In this document: piece after piece, positions 1-12,365 of the stretch
How the letters are laid out: every line of letters begins with the position of its first letter
Numbering within the stretch: position 1 is the first letter of the stretch
Assembly (NCBI RefSeq): GCF_900089495.1
Contig: NZ_LT605203.1
Location: 1,766,849-1,804,885 of the forward strand
Source of the DNA: Thiomonas sp. X19
GTDB lineage: Bacteria; Pseudomonadota; Gammaproteobacteria; Burkholderiales; Burkholderiaceae_C
Direction: 5' to 3'
DNA: 38,037 nt
Translations under genes and position numbers: made by a program
The notes under the pieces: generated by a model
Told to the model about the DNA's origin: nothing
What the model saw: only the letters and a program-made list of their open reading frames with translations
Databases searched by the model: none

Positions 1-1
1 C

Positions 2-493
2 ACTGGGATCGTCTCGTCGTCCCATCTGGCTTCTCCACGTGGCCTGGCTGCCTCCGAATTCGAGTTCGGCCTGATCGTTAGCTGGAATGCGTTTTCGCGC
101 TGGGTGGTCCGCTGTATGGCGGCTGCAGGCTATCGCGATCTCACCATCACGGACGTATTGCTGCTGCATCACATCAACCACCGCGCCCGCAACAAGAAGT
201 TGGCCGACATCTGCTTTGTCCTCAACTATGAGGACGTCCATGTGGTGGCCTACGCCCTTAAGAAGTTGGTTGCCGCCGGCCTTGCACAGACCGAGAAGAT
301 CGGCAAGGAGGTGTTCTACAGCCCGACATCTGCGGGCGAAGATGCTGTGAACAAATACCGAGAGGTGCGGGAGCAGTGTTTGATCGCCAACCTGGATGTG
401 CAGATGAACCAGGATCTCGGTGAAGCCGCGCGCATGCTCCGGACCATGAGCGGCCTCTATGACCAAGCGGCGCGCGCTGCGAGTTCACTCTGA
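2..493 (+). CDS. MarR-like winged-helix regulator (5' end outside window)
   Basis: The frame is open from base 2 to the TGA at 491-493, so the true start probably lies to the left of the window; in-frame GTG (104) and ATG (116) codons are probably internal. The visible protein has a helix-rich N-terminus followed by a typical winged-helix core: LTITDVLLLHHI, KLADICFVLNYEDVH, then ALKKLVAAGLAQ and a wing (KIGKEVFYSPT), and a C-terminal helix likely used for dimerisation. This order matches predicted MarR-type DNA-binding proteins. It sits 78 bp upstream of the 5-oxoprolinase gene on the same strand, so it may regulate that gene; this is inferred from position only. Ligand and operator are unknown. 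Confidence 0.7.
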   Translation, partial: TGIVSSSHLASPRGLAASEFEFGLIVSWNAFSRWVVRCMAAAGYRDLTITDVLLLHHINHRARNKKLADICFVLNYEDVHVVAYALKKLVAAGLAQTEKIGKEVFYSPTSAGEDAVNKYREVREQCLIANLDVQMNQDLGEAARMLRTMSGLYDQAARAASSL

Positions 494-571
494 AGCTGTG
501 CGGCATAGAGCGTCGCGATGCACGCCACCAAATAGACAACATCAATCAGAGACAACATCCCTTAGGCAATC

Positions 572-4279
<3,708 letters not shown>

Positions 4280-4294
4280 AGACAGGCCCAACCT

Positions 4295-4313
4295 GCCGCG
4301 CAAGAGGCGCGGC
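4295..4313. terminator. GC-rich hairpin between convergent genes
   Basis: A 7-bp perfect stem (GCCGCGC / GCGCGGC) with a 5-nt loop lies in the 59-bp gap between the converging ends of the 5-oxoprolinase and mltD. There is no T-tract on either side, so it is at best a weak or factor-assisted bidirectional terminator. Confidence 0.35.
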
Positions 4314-4338
4314 TGCAGAGCGGAGCCGGAGGCGGCGC

Positions 4339-5967
4339 TTAGCGCTGCGCCACCTTCAAGTCATGCCGGAACGAGGTGTGGATGGAGTAGCGCAGCGAGC
4401 GCTTGGTCGTGTGTGTGATTTTGCGTCGATCGGCCACCCGCACGATGCGGCGTTTGTCACGCTGCGCCAGAATGATCTCATGCTGCTTGAACACCGGCCG
4501 GCGCGAATACACCACGATGATGGAGCGTGGCCGAAACCGCCCGCCTTCGGCAATGTGGTTCCACTGCGCCACCTCGGCCGGGCTCAAGCCATAGCGGTGC
4601 GCCACGGTGAAGGGCGTGTCGTTCGGTCCGGCGATCAGGCGCTGCCTGCGCCCTGGGGGAATGTCCGGCGCCAAGGCCAGCACGGCGTTTTCCACCGCAT
4701 GCTTGCTGACGTTCTGGTCGTCCTGCGGCGGTTTTGGAATCAGCAGCGTCGAGCCCGCCTTCACCAGCGTGCGCAGCGGAATGTTGTTGACATCGCGCAG
4801 CGTGGCCTCGGTCAGGCGCAGGTTGCGTGCCAACTGGAACGGGGTGGCGGTGGAGCGCACGACATAGGTGGTCCAGGTGGACAGCGGACCCTGGTAATCG
4901 GCAACTGCCTGCTCGAACGCCGTGGCGTTGTCGTAGGGCAGCAGAATCTTCGGCTTGGTCGCGGCCAGGATCACGGGCTTGTTGTAGGAAGGGTTGAGCG
5001 AGCGGAATTCGCGCACTGTCATGTTGGCGAGTTTGGCCGCCAGATCCACGTCGATGTCCTGGGTGATGATGACGGGTTTGAAATAGGGGTGATCGGGCAC
5101 GTCCGGCAGGGTGATGCCGTACTTCGCCGGGTCGGCGATGATGTCTTTCACCGCTTGCAACTTCGGGTAATAGTTGCGCGTCTCGATCGGCATGTTCAGC
5201 GCGCCATAACTCACCGGAAGGCCCTTGGCCTGGTTGTAGGTCATGGCGCGCTGCACCCCACCTTCGCCCCAGTTGTAGGCCGCCAGAGCGAGTTGCCAGT
5301 TGCCGAACATGGTGTGCAACTTGGTGAGGTAGTCCAGCGCGGCCTTGGTCGAGGCCATGACGTCGCGCCGATCGTCCTGGAACAGGGTTTGCTTCAGCTT
5401 GAAATGCTTGCCCGTGGAGGGGATGAACTGCCACATGCCCGAGGCCTGGGCCGAGGACATGGCATCGGGGTTGAAGGCGCTTTCGACGAAAGGCAGCAGT
5501 GCAAGCTCGGTGGGCAAGTGACGGCGCTCGACTTCCTGCACGATGTAGTAGAGGTATTTGCGCGAGCGCTCGGTCATGCGGGCGACATAGTCGGGCCGGG
5601 TGCTGTACCACTGCACGGCCTGGTTGACGTAGGGGACCATGGCCGGGCCGTCCATGTCGGGAATGGCGAAGCCGGCGCGAATGCGCTGCCAGATGTTGGT
5701 GTAGAGCACATCGGCATGGTCGGCTGCCTGTTTGGCGGCCTGCATTTCCATCGCATCGTCGCGGGCGATTTGCGCCACGTCCGGCGGCGTGGCCAGCGGT
5801 GCTTGCTGGATGGCGGAGGGGTTTTGTCCGAGTGCCGTGGCCGAGGCGTCGGTCGACCAGGAAGAGGAGGCTGAGGAATTGGATGATGGCGGGACGGCGG
5901 CGCAACCGGCTGCCATCACAACCACGGCAGCCAGGGCCCAGAATTTCAGTCGTCTCAATCGGTGCAT
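4339..5967 (-). CDS. mltD: Membrane-bound lytic murein transglycosylase D
   Basis: Lipoprotein enzyme that cleaves the glycan strands of peptidoglycan in the periplasm. The N-terminus is a signal peptide with lipobox MAAGC (Cys about residue 22). The SLT domain lies near residues 160-260, with the catalytic Glu expected in LLPFVESAFNP, followed by ASGMWQFIPSTG and ALAAYNWGEGGVQRA. Two LysM-like peptidoglycan-binding stretches follow (about 375-415 and 450-490). The last 50 residues are strongly basic (RRPVFKQHE, RRIVRVADRRK), which is not part of the usual domain set. At 542 residues it is longer than E. coli MltD (about 450). It starts 10 bp after the gloB stop on the same strand, so the two are probably cotranscribed, as in the gloB-mltD neighbourhood of enterics. 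Confidence 0.92.
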   Translation of the reverse strand: MHRLRRLKFWALAAVVVMAAGCAAVPPSSNSSASSSWSTDASATALGQNPSAIQQAPLATPPDVAQIARDDAMEMQAAKQAADHADVLYTNIWQRIRAGFAIPDMDGPAMVPYVNQAVQWYSTRPDYVARMTERSRKYLYYIVQEVERRHLPTELALLPFVESAFNPDAMSSAQASGMWQFIPSTGKHFKLKQTLFQDDRRDVMASTKAALDYLTKLHTMFGNWQLALAAYNWGEGGVQRAMTYNQAKGLPVSYGALNMPIETRNYYPKLQAVKDIIADPAKYGITLPDVPDHPYFKPVIITQDIDVDLAAKLANMTVREFRSLNPSYNKPVILAATKPKILLPYDNATAFEQAVADYQGPLSTWTTYVVRSTATPFQLARNLRLTEATLRDVNNIPLRTLVKAGSTLLIPKPPQDDQNVSKHAVENAVLALAPDIPPGRRQRLIAGPNDTPFTVAHRYGLSPAEVAQWNHIAEGGRFRPRSIIVVYSRRPVFKQHEIILAQRDKRRIVRVADRRKITHTTKRSLRYSIHTSFRHDLKVAQR

Positions 5968-5977
5968 CCTGTCGTCC

Positions 5978-6754
5978 TCAGAAATCGTTTTTCCACTGCC
6001 GCATCAGTGTGAAAGCTTCGATGCGGTCGGCCGGCTTGTGCCCAGCATGCGCCGTGAGCTGGGCCTGGACTTCGGGCTCGCTGACGCGCAAGAAGGGGTT
6101 GACATGCAATTCCCGCTCCAGCGTGCTGGGCAGGGTCGGTTGGTGTTCTGCGCGCTGCCTGAGGCACCACTGCGTGTAATCCTGCATCGCCGTATTGCCG
6201 GGCTCGACGTGCCGCGCGAATTGTAAGTTGCCCAGGGTGTATTCATGGCTGCAGAACACGCGGCTATCGGCGGGCAGGCTGCTCAGACGGTCGAGCGAAT
6301 GCAGCATCTGGCTGGGCGTGCCCTCGAACAAGCGGCCGCATCCGGCCGAAAACAGGGTGTCGCCACAGAACAGCAAACGCTTGCCCGGACCACCATCGGC
6401 GAAGTAGGCGACGTGCCCGAGGGTGTGCCCCGGCACCTGCAGGATCTCGAACTCGAGATGAAAACCAGGCGGGGCGATGCGGTCGCCATCGTGCAGCGGG
6501 TGGGTCATGCCGGGGATGGTTTCGGCTGCCGGACCCCACACCGGAAGCTGCCTGGCGCGCAGCAGATCGACGATGCCGCCGGTGTGATCCGCATGGTGGT
6601 GGGTGACTAGAATGCCAGCGAGTTCCAACCCTTGCGCCTTGCAGGCCGCCTCGACCGGGCCGGCATCGCCCGGGTCCACCACCAGCGCGCGATGCGTGTC
6701 GTGGATCATCCAGATGTAGTTATCCCGAAAGGCTGGCAGCGCGACGATATGCAT
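5978..6754 (-). CDS. gloB: Hydroxyacylglutathione hydrolase (glyoxalase II)
   Basis: Second enzyme of glutathione-dependent methylglyoxal detoxification: hydrolyses S-lactoylglutathione to D-lactate and glutathione. It is a 258-residue metallo-beta-lactamase-fold protein. It starts [15 protein letters not shown], the conserved N-terminus of the family, and carries the THHHADHTGG metal site near residue 53, PGHTLGHVAY near 110, FCGDTLFSAGCGR near 128 and FCSHEYTLGNLQFA near 166. The frame is open far upstream, but the family N-terminus fixes the start at 6754. That ATG shares the palindrome ATGCAT with the start of the divergent methyltransferase. mltD follows 10 bp downstream. Confidence 0.95.
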   Translation of the reverse strand: MHIVALPAFRDNYIWMIHDTHRALVVDPGDAGPVEAACKAQGLELAGILVTHHHADHTGGIVDLLRARQLPVWGPAAETIPGMTHPLHDGDRIAPPGFHLEFEILQVPGHTLGHVAYFADGGPGKRLLFCGDTLFSAGCGRLFEGTPSQMLHSLDRLSSLPADSRVFCSHEYTLGNLQFARHVEPGNTAMQDYTQWCLRQRAEHQPTLPSTLERELHVNPFLRVSEPEVQAQLTAHAGHKPADRIEAFTLMRQWKNDF

Positions 6755-7711
6755 GTGAATCCCGAAGTCAGCGCGAGTATAAGTCTCGACTCGTGGTTGA
6801 AAACCCCGAGCGGGCGCTATGCGCTGAGCTGGGAGCAGGGGCAGCTGGACCGCGTCGTGGCAGACATCTTCGGCTTTCATGCGGTGCAGCTCGGGTTGGC
6901 TCCGCTGCATGCGCTGTCCCACAACCGCATGCCGCATCGCTGGCTGGTTCAGGGGGCACCCAACGGCCAGCAGTTGCTTCGCAACAGGCCGCTGCTCTGC
7001 CAGGATTTGCTCCAGGCCGAGCCATCGCCCATCTACACCGATCCGCAATTCATCACGGCTGCCGCGGCACAGCCCGGACCCGGCCAGGCTGCGGCCGAGC
7101 TGGCGCAAGTGGTGCCTGCCGGTCGCAGGACCGAGGCCCTGGTGTGCGAATTCACCGACCTGCCATTCGCCACGCAAAGCCTGGATCTGGTCGTGCTGCC
7201 GCATGCGCTTGAAGTGGTCTCCGACCCGCACGCCTGCCTGCGCGAAGTCGACCGCGTGATGGTCGCCGGCGGGCAAGTCGTGATTACCGGCTTCAATGCC
7301 TTGAGCCTGTGGGGCGCACGCCAGGCCCTTGGCCGCCTCGGCGGCCCGCTCTACCTGCCGCAGCAGGGCGAATTCATCTCGCCACGACGCGTGCGCGACT
7401 GGCTGCGCCTGCTCAGCTTCGAGGTCACGGCGGGGCGTTACGGCTGCTACCGCCCCGCTGCCTGCACCCAGCCCTGGCTGGACCGCTGGCGCTTCATGGA
7501 GAAGGCCGGCGACCGCTGGTGGCCCATGCTGGGCGCGGTGTACATGCTCGTGGCCACCAAGCGCGTGCGCTCCATGCGCCTGGTCGGCAAGGTGTGGAAG
7601 TCGCCGCGCGAAAAGGCTCGCGCCACGCAACCCGTTGCGCATGGACGCGACGCGCTGGGTTCGCTCCAGCATCCTGAATCAACCCCCCGACACCATGAGC
7701 ACATCCTCTGA
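6749..7711 (+). CDS. SAM-dependent methyltransferase (YafS-like)
   Basis: The 320-residue protein has the family N-terminus [19 protein letters not shown] and a class I methyltransferase core that is only partly canonical: [39 protein letters not shown], then [11 protein letters not shown]. The glycine-rich SAM loop expected in motif I is poorly preserved (residues about 105-125). Position supports the call: YafS-type methyltransferases sit between divergent gloB and rnhA-dnaQ in many proteobacteria. Substrate unknown. The chosen ATG at 6749 is antisense to the gloB start codon; a GTG at 6755 is an alternative. The 3' end overlaps rnhA by 17 bp in another frame, suggesting coupled translation. 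Confidence 0.8.
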   Translation: MHVNPEVSASISLDSWLKTPSGRYALSWEQGQLDRVVADIFGFHAVQLGLAPLHALSHNRMPHRWLVQGAPNGQQLLRNRPLLCQDLLQAEPSPIYTDPQFITAAAAQPGPGQAAAELAQVVPAGRRTEALVCEFTDLPFATQSLDLVVLPHALEVVSDPHACLREVDRVMVAGGQVVITGFNALSLWGARQALGRLGGPLYLPQQGEFISPRRVRDWLRLLSFEVTAGRYGCYRPAACTQPWLDRWRFMEKAGDRWWPMLGAVYMLVATKRVRSMRLVGKVWKSPREKARATQPVAHGRDALGSLQHPESTPRHHEHIL

Positions 7712-8153
7712 CAAAACCGTCCATGCCTATACCGATGGCGCCTGCAAAGGCAACCCGGGTCCGGGTGGCTGGGGTGTGCTGCTGCAAGCCGCGGGCGCCC
7801 GCAAGGAGCTGTTCGGCGGCGAGGCGCTGACCACGAACAACCGCATGGAATTGATGGCCGCCATCATGGCACTCGAGTCGCTGCGCAAACCCTGCGAGGT
7901 GCAGTTGTTCACCGATTCGCAATATGTGCTCAAGGGCATGACCGAATGGCTGCCGGGCTGGAAGGCGCGCGGCTGGAAAACGGCGGACCGCAAGCCGGTG
8001 AAAAATGTCGATCTCTGGCAGCGGCTGGAGCAGGCGCTGGCGCCGCATACCGTGCAGTGGGTCTGGGTGCGTGGGCACAACGGCGACGCGGGTAACGAAG
8101 CCGCCGACGCCTTGGCCAATCGGGGTGTGGACAGCGTGTTACGCGCGGCCTGA
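7695..8153 (+). CDS. rnhA: Ribonuclease HI
   Basis: Degrades the RNA strand of RNA-DNA hybrids (R-loops, primers) in the cytoplasm. The 152-residue length is typical. All four acidic catalytic residues are visible: Asp in [14 protein letters not shown], Glu in NNRMELMAA, Asp in TDSQYVLKG, and Asp in GNEAADALA; the flexible-loop His is in [11 protein letters not shown]. The reading frame continues upstream through the methyltransferase gene, but homology begins at KTVHAYTDG, so the ATG at 7695 is the start. It overlaps the methyltransferase end by 17 bp and precedes dnaQ by 36 bp, the common rnhA-dnaQ order. Confidence 0.96.
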   Translation: MSTSSDKTVHAYTDGACKGNPGPGGWGVLLQAAGARKELFGGEALTTNNRMELMAAIMALESLRKPCEVQLFTDSQYVLKGMTEWLPGWKARGWKTADRKPVKNVDLWQRLEQALAPHTVQWVWVRGHNGDAGNEAADALANRGVDSVLRAA

Positions 8154-8189
8154 AACGGCCCTGATCGCTCGCTCTTTCAAGGACCCGCC

Positions 8190-8909
8190 ATGACACGTCA
8201 AATCGTTCTCGACACCGAAACCACCGGGCTCAATCCGGCATCCGGCGACCGCATCATCGAGGTGGCGGCGGTCGAACTGTTCAAGCGCCGCAGGTCCGGG
8301 GCGCATTTCCAGCGCTACGTCAACCCGCAGCGCCCCAGCCATCCGGACGCCTTGCGCGTGCATGGTCTGACCGAGGAATTTCTGGCGGACAAGCCCCTGT
8401 TCGGGCAGGTGGTGGCCGATCTGCTCGACTTCGTGCGCGACGCCGAAGTCATCATCCACAACGCCGCCTTCGACGTCGGTTTTCTCGACGCCGAGTTCGA
8501 TCGCCTGGGCCTGCCGCCCTTCGCCCAGCATTGCGGCAGCATCACCGATTCGCTCACCTTGGCGCGCACCCAATTCCCCGGCAAATTCAACAGTCTCGAC
8601 GCCCTGTGCAAGCGTTTCGGCGTGGACAACACCAGGCGGACCTTGCACGGAGCCTTGCTGGACGCCGAGCTTCTGGCCGAGGTTTATGTCTGGCTCACGC
8701 GAGGCCAGGACAGCCTCGTGATGGAACTCGACGGCCCCGAGCTGCTTGCCGAGTCCGATCCGGTCGACCTAAGCGGCTTTGTCCTTCCCGTGCAACTGGC
8801 CGACGACACCGAGTTGCAAGCCCACGCGGCCATTCTCCAAAGCCTCGACAAGGGTTGCGCATCCGGCTCGGTCTGGAGGCAAGACCCCGCCGGCCTTCAG
8901 TCCGCTTGA
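8190..8909 (+). CDS. dnaQ: DNA polymerase III epsilon subunit (3'-5' proofreading exonuclease)
   Basis: Proofreading exonuclease of the replicative polymerase core. It is a 239-residue DEDDh exonuclease: motif I LDTETTGLNP near residue 7, motif II HNAAFDVGFLDAEF near 90, and motif III HGALLDAELLAEVYV near 150, giving the Asp, Glu, Asp and Asp/His metal ligands. The C-terminal tail after about residue 180 should hold the segment that binds the alpha subunit. Start at ATG 8190 with a GGACC-like weak ribosome site. Probably cotranscribed with rnhA 36 bp upstream. Confidence 0.95.
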   Translation: MTRQIVLDTETTGLNPASGDRIIEVAAVELFKRRRSGAHFQRYVNPQRPSHPDALRVHGLTEEFLADKPLFGQVVADLLDFVRDAEVIIHNAAFDVGFLDAEFDRLGLPPFAQHCGSITDSLTLARTQFPGKFNSLDALCKRFGVDNTRRTLHGALLDAELLAEVYVWLTRGQDSLVMELDGPELLAESDPVDLSGFVLPVQLADDTELQAHAAILQSLDKGCASGSVWRQDPAGLQSA

Positions 8910-8958
8910 CAATGCCGACGCCGCCGTCAAGGTGCAGGTTTCGCGGGTTTGCAGCCAC

Positions 8959-8986
8959 CCACCGGGCTCATCCATGAGCCCGGTGG
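8959..8986. terminator. 13-bp perfect stem between dnaQ and pgsA
   Basis: CCACCGGGCTCAT at 8959-8971 is perfectly complementary to 8974-8986, leaving a tight turn around CC. It lies 49 bp after the dnaQ stop and 15 bp before the pgsA start. No T-run follows, so it may be a dnaQ terminator of low strength or a structured pgsA leader near the ribosome site; the sequence does not decide. Confidence 0.45.
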
Positions 8987-9001
8987 AATAATGCTTGCAC
9001 C

Positions 9002-9568
9002 ATGACAGTGCCGACCTTCCTGACCTGGCTGCGGGTGGCAGCCATTCCGCTCATCCTCGGTGTGTATGCGCTGCCGCATGGCTGGCTGGCGCCGCCGGAC
9101 CGCAACCTGATCGCCACGGTGCTCTTCATCCTGAGCGCCATCACCGACTGGTTCGACGGCTTCCTCGCACGCCGCTGGAACCAGACTTCCGCCTTCGGCG
9201 CCTTCCTCGACCCGGTGGCCGACAAGCTGATGGTGTCGGCCACGCTGCTGGTGCTGCTGGAACTCTCGCGCATCGGTGCGCTGGTGGCGCTCATCATCAT
9301 CGGCCGCGAAATCGCCATCTCCGCGCTGCGCGAATGGATGGCGCGCATCGGCCAGTCGCGCAAGGTGGCGGTGAACTGGCTGGGCAAGGTGAAGACGGCC
9401 ACGCAGATGGTGGCCATTCCATTCCTGCTCTACGACGGCCGCCTGTTCGGCCTCATTCCCACGTCCGTGTGGGGAACCTGGCTGCTGGACATTGCCGCGG
9501 CGCTCACGCTCTGGTCCATGCTGTATTACTTCAAGCTGGCGCTCGCCGGCATCAAGCTGTCGGAATGA
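9002..9568 (+). CDS. pgsA: CDP-diacylglycerol--glycerol-3-phosphate 3-phosphatidyltransferase
   Basis: Inner-membrane enzyme that makes phosphatidylglycerophosphate, the committed step to phosphatidylglycerol and cardiolipin. The 188-residue length and multiple membrane helices are typical. The CDP-alcohol phosphotransferase signature is intact: ITDWFDGFLARRW followed by FGAFLDPVADKLMV, giving the four metal-binding Asp residues. The N-terminus MTVPTFLTWLRVAAIPLI is the usual first helix. The stop codon overlaps the start of the next gene as ATGA (9565-9568), so the two are translationally coupled. Confidence 0.95.
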   Translation: MTVPTFLTWLRVAAIPLILGVYALPHGWLAPPDRNLIATVLFILSAITDWFDGFLARRWNQTSAFGAFLDPVADKLMVSATLLVLLELSRIGALVALIIIGREIAISALREWMARIGQSRKVAVNWLGKVKTATQMVAIPFLLYDGRLFGLIPTSVWGTWLLDIAAALTLWSMLYYFKLALAGIKLSE

Positions 9569-10473
9569 AAGCCGTACTGGACATCCCGCCTCGGGATGCA
9601 GCCGCGCCGTGGGCAAGCTTTGCCCTGCGCCTCATGCCCTGGGTCTTCGTCGTCATCTGGAGCACCGGCTTCATCGTCGCGCGCTATGGCATGCCGTATG
9701 CCCCGCCGCTGAAATTTCTCTGCCTGCGCTACGGCGCCTCGCTGGCCCTGTTGCTGCTCGTGGCTTCGGGTCTGCGCGTGCGCTGGCCACAGTCGCGCCG
9801 CCAGTGGCTGCATCTGGCCATCGTGGGTTTGCTGATGCAGGCCGGCTACCTCGGCGGGGTCTGGGCGGCTGTCAAGCATGGCATCGGTCCTGGGACGGTG
9901 GCGCTGATCGTCGGCCTGCAGCCCTTGCTCACGGCCCTGCTCGTGTCGCTGGCCGGTCACAGGGTGCGGGCGCTGCAGTGGTTCGGCCTGTTGCTGGGCT
10001 TCGCCGGGCTGGGCCTGGTGGTGGCGCGGCAACTGGAGCAGGGCACACTCTCGGGCACCAATCTGGGGCTGGCACTGTTCGCCCTGTGCTGCATCAGCGC
10101 CGGAACCCTGTGGCAAAAGCGCTATGTAGTCACCACGCCGGTGTGGACGGCGGCTGCGGTGCAGATTGGCGCGGCCTTGTTGGTCAGCCTGCCGTTCGCG
10201 GGGCTTGAGGCCGAGCCGGTGGTGTTCAATATGCAACTCATCGGTGCCCTGGCCTGGTCGGTGCTGGCCCTCACGCTGGGCGCGAGTTCCCTGCTTTACC
10301 TGTTGATTCAGCGCGGTGCGGCGGTGCAGGTCACCAGCCTCATCTACTGGGTGCCACCCGTCACGGCGCTCATGAGCTGGTGGTTGTTCGACGAGCGCCT
10401 GGGGCCAACCACCTGGACCGGCATGGCGCTGGTGGCCGCCGGGGTGCTGGCGGTGACGCGTTCCAGGGCGTGA
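9565..10473 (+). CDS. EamA/DMT-family inner-membrane transporter
   Basis: A 302-residue protein with about ten hydrophobic segments arranged as two EamA repeats. The first begins PWVFVVIWSTGFIVARYG; the second ends SLIYWVPPVTALMSWWLF followed by DERLGP, a characteristic drug/metabolite transporter signature near the C-terminus. The family exports or takes up small molecules (amino acids, nucleotides, other metabolites); the substrate cannot be read from sequence. Start ATG 9565 overlaps the pgsA stop. The frame continues upstream through pgsA but without homology. Confidence 0.85.
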   Translation: MKAVLDIPPRDAAAPWASFALRLMPWVFVVIWSTGFIVARYGMPYAPPLKFLCLRYGASLALLLLVASGLRVRWPQSRRQWLHLAIVGLLMQAGYLGGVWAAVKHGIGPGTVALIVGLQPLLTALLVSLAGHRVRALQWFGLLLGFAGLGLVVARQLEQGTLSGTNLGLALFALCCISAGTLWQKRYVVTTPVWTAAAVQIGAALLVSLPFAGLEAEPVVFNMQLIGALAWSVLALTLGASSLLYLLIQRGAAVQVTSLIYWVPPVTALMSWWLFDERLGPTTWTGMALVAAGVLAVTRSRA

Positions 10474-10522
10474 CGCCGCATGTCGCGGACGTCATTCACG
10501 ATTTGACCGAGGAGATTGATCC

Positions 10523-11632
10523 ATGCCGTCCGATGCACAACACAAGCAGCCATCGAAACCCTTGCGCATTGCCGTGATTCCCGGCGATGGCATTGGTCTG
10601 GAGGTGATTCCCGAGGGGCTGCGGGTGCTCGCAGCCGCAGCGCAGCGTTTTGATCTCAAGCTGGACTTGCGCCATTTCGACTTCGCCTCGTGCGACTACT
10701 ACCTGCGCCACGGCCGCATGCTGCCGGACGACTGGAAGGAACAACTCACCAGCTTCGATGCCATCTTTTTCGGCGCTGTGGGCTGCCCCGAAAAGGTGCC
10801 AGACCATGTCTCCCTGTGGGGTTCACTGCTGCAATTCCGCCGCGAATTCGATCAGTACGTCAACCTGCGCCCGGCGCGTCTCATGCCCGGCCTGCGCTCG
10901 CCACTCGCGGGTTTGGCGCCGGGCGATGTCGACCTGCTCATCGTGCGCGAGAACACCGAGGGCGAATACTCCAATGCCGGCGGGCGCATGTTCGCCGGCA
11001 CCGCGCGCGAAATGGCGTTGCAGGAAACCGTGATGACGCGTCACGGTGTGGACCGCGTGCTGCACTTCGCCTTCGAGCAGGCGGCAAAGCGCCCGCGCCG
11101 GCTGTTGACCTCGGCCACCAAGTCCAACGGCATCTCCATCACCATGCCCTTCTGGGACGAGCGCGTGCATGCGGTGGCGGCCGAACACACGCTGGTGCGC
11201 TGGAACCAGTTCCACATCGACGCGCTGTGCGCCCGCCTGGTGCAGCGTCCGCAGGACTTCGACGTCATCGTCGGCAGCAATTTGTTCGGCGACATCCTGA
11301 GCGACCTCGCCCCGGCGCTGTGCGGCACGCTCGGCATCGCGCCTTCGGCCAATCTCAATCCCGAGCGCAAATTTCCATCGCTGTTCGAGCCGGTGCATGG
11401 CTCGGCTCCGGACATCGCCGGGCGAGGCATCGCCAACCCCATTGGCCAGATCTGGAGCGCGGCGCTGATGCTCGATTTTCTCGACCATCCCGAGGCCGCT
11501 GCCGCCATTGTTGCCGCCATTGAAGCCGTGCTCGCGCCCGGCAGCGGTGCGCCGCTTACGCCAGACCTCGGGGGCAAGAACAGGACGCAGGATCTGGGCA
11601 ATGCCATTGCGCAGGCCGTGCGCTGCAGTTAA
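10523..11632 (+). CDS. Tartrate dehydrogenase/decarboxylase or D-malate dehydrogenase
   Basis: A 369-residue member of the isocitrate/isopropylmalate dehydrogenase family, NAD-dependent beta-decarboxylating enzymes. It has the family N-terminus IAVIPGDGIGLEVIPEGL and the subfamily segment GCPEKVPDHVSLWGSLL, which is typical of tartrate/D-malate enzymes rather than LeuB. Also present are VRENTEGEYSNAGGR, a catalytic Lys in TSATKSNGIS, metal-binding Asp residues in NLFGDILSDLAP, and EPVHGSAPDIAGRGIANP. Tartrate and D-malate activities are hard to separate by sequence. A GAGGAGA ribosome site lies 7 bp before ATG 10523. It begins 49 bp after the transporter gene on the same strand. Confidence 0.85.
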   Translation: MPSDAQHKQPSKPLRIAVIPGDGIGLEVIPEGLRVLAAAAQRFDLKLDLRHFDFASCDYYLRHGRMLPDDWKEQLTSFDAIFFGAVGCPEKVPDHVSLWGSLLQFRREFDQYVNLRPARLMPGLRSPLAGLAPGDVDLLIVRENTEGEYSNAGGRMFAGTAREMALQETVMTRHGVDRVLHFAFEQAAKRPRRLLTSATKSNGISITMPFWDERVHAVAAEHTLVRWNQFHIDALCARLVQRPQDFDVIVGSNLFGDILSDLAPALCGTLGIAPSANLNPERKFPSLFEPVHGSAPDIAGRGIANPIGQIWSAALMLDFLDHPEAAAAIVAAIEAVLAPGSGAPLTPDLGGKNRTQDLGNAIAQAVRCS

Positions 11633-11638
11633 TCTGAA

Positions 11639-11667
11639 TTGACACGGTGGAGTGGCATCGTTCTAAT
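11639..11667 (+). promoter_or_regulatory. Sigma70-type promoter of the HU gene
   Basis: TTGACA (11639-11644), a 17-bp spacer, and TCTAAT (11662-11667) form a near-consensus promoter. Transcription would start near 11674, leaving a leader of about 150 bases before the HU start codon. It lies just after the dehydrogenase stop (11632). Confidence 0.7.
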
Positions 11668-11823
11668 GCAATCGGCGGCTGCTCTTAAAATCACGGCGGC
11701 TGCTAACCCAGCGATCACCCATCACCATTGCGCCTGCGTGCGCCTTGCGCTTACAGCGTCGGCTTGCGCCGTTTCGAAAGCCGGCACATCCTGTCTTTGA
11801 ACCATCCTTCCGAGGGGGCTAGA

Positions 11824-12096
11824 GTGAATAAAACAGAATTGATCGAACACATCGCCAAAAAATCCGACATCTCCAAGGCCGCTGCCACGCGCGCGCTTGA
11901 CTCGATGATCGAGGGTGTGAAGGTCACGCTCAAAAAAGGTGGCACGGTCACCCTCATCGGTTTCGGCACCTTTGCCGTCACCAAGCGTCCGGCTCGTACC
12001 GGTCGTAATCCGCGCACCGGCGCAGCCATCAAGATCAAGGCCGCCAAGGTTCCGAAGTTCCGTCCGGGCAAGGGCTTGAAGGACGCGTTGAACTGA
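11824..12096 (+). CDS. hupB: DNA-binding protein HU
   Basis: Small basic histone-like protein that bends and compacts DNA. The 90-residue length is standard. The N-terminus [19 protein letters not shown], the core LIGFGTFAV and the DNA-arm signature [10 protein letters not shown] followed by [15 protein letters not shown] are all present. The start is a GTG at 11824 preceded by GAGGGGG; no ATG fits. It is expressed from the promoter at 11639 and lies 72 bp upstream of tRNA-Val, with an intrinsic terminator after the tRNA, so mRNA and tRNA may share one transcript. It could equally be called HU-beta; paralogue naming cannot be settled here. Confidence 0.93.
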   Translation: MNKTELIEHIAKKSDISKAAATRALDSMIEGVKVTLKKGGTVTLIGFGTFAVTKRPARTGRNPRTGAAIKIKAAKVPKFRPGKGLKDALN

Positions 12097-12168
12097 ACCG
12101 TGGATTGGCAAGCCATGTTCGCTGAACGCGGTCATGCAGCCCACCAGCCGCTTGGCTGCCAAGGTTTC

Positions 12169-12244
12169 GGGTGCTTAGCTCAGTTGGTAGAGCGGCGCCC
12201 TTACAAGGCGTAGGTCGGGGGTTCGAACCCCTCAGCACCCACCA
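12169..12244 (+). tRNA. tRNA-Val (anticodon TAC)
   Basis: Cloverleaf elements are all visible: acceptor GGGTGCT pairing with AGCACCC, D-arm AGCTCAGTTGGTAGAGC, anticodon arm with loop CTTACAA (TAC, valine), T-arm GGGGGTTCGAACCCC, and an encoded CCA end. Confidence 0.97.
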
Positions 12245-12282
12245 GATCGAGCTGGCCTGTCACGCAGTTTGATCGGCATACC

Positions 12283-12316
12283 AAGGCGAACAACGGTTGT
12301 TCGCCTTTTCTTTTTT
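12283..12316 (+). terminator. Intrinsic terminator after HU/tRNA-Val
   Basis: An 11-bp perfect stem (AAGGCGAACAA at 12283-12293 with 12297-12307) closed by a CGG loop is followed by TTCTTTTTT. This is a textbook rho-independent terminator, 39 bp after tRNA-Val and 50 bp before ppiD. Confidence 0.9.
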
Positions 12317-12365
12317 GACGTTCCCATTCATAGCTGCGAGTTGATCGCACACGACGAGCCACCCC

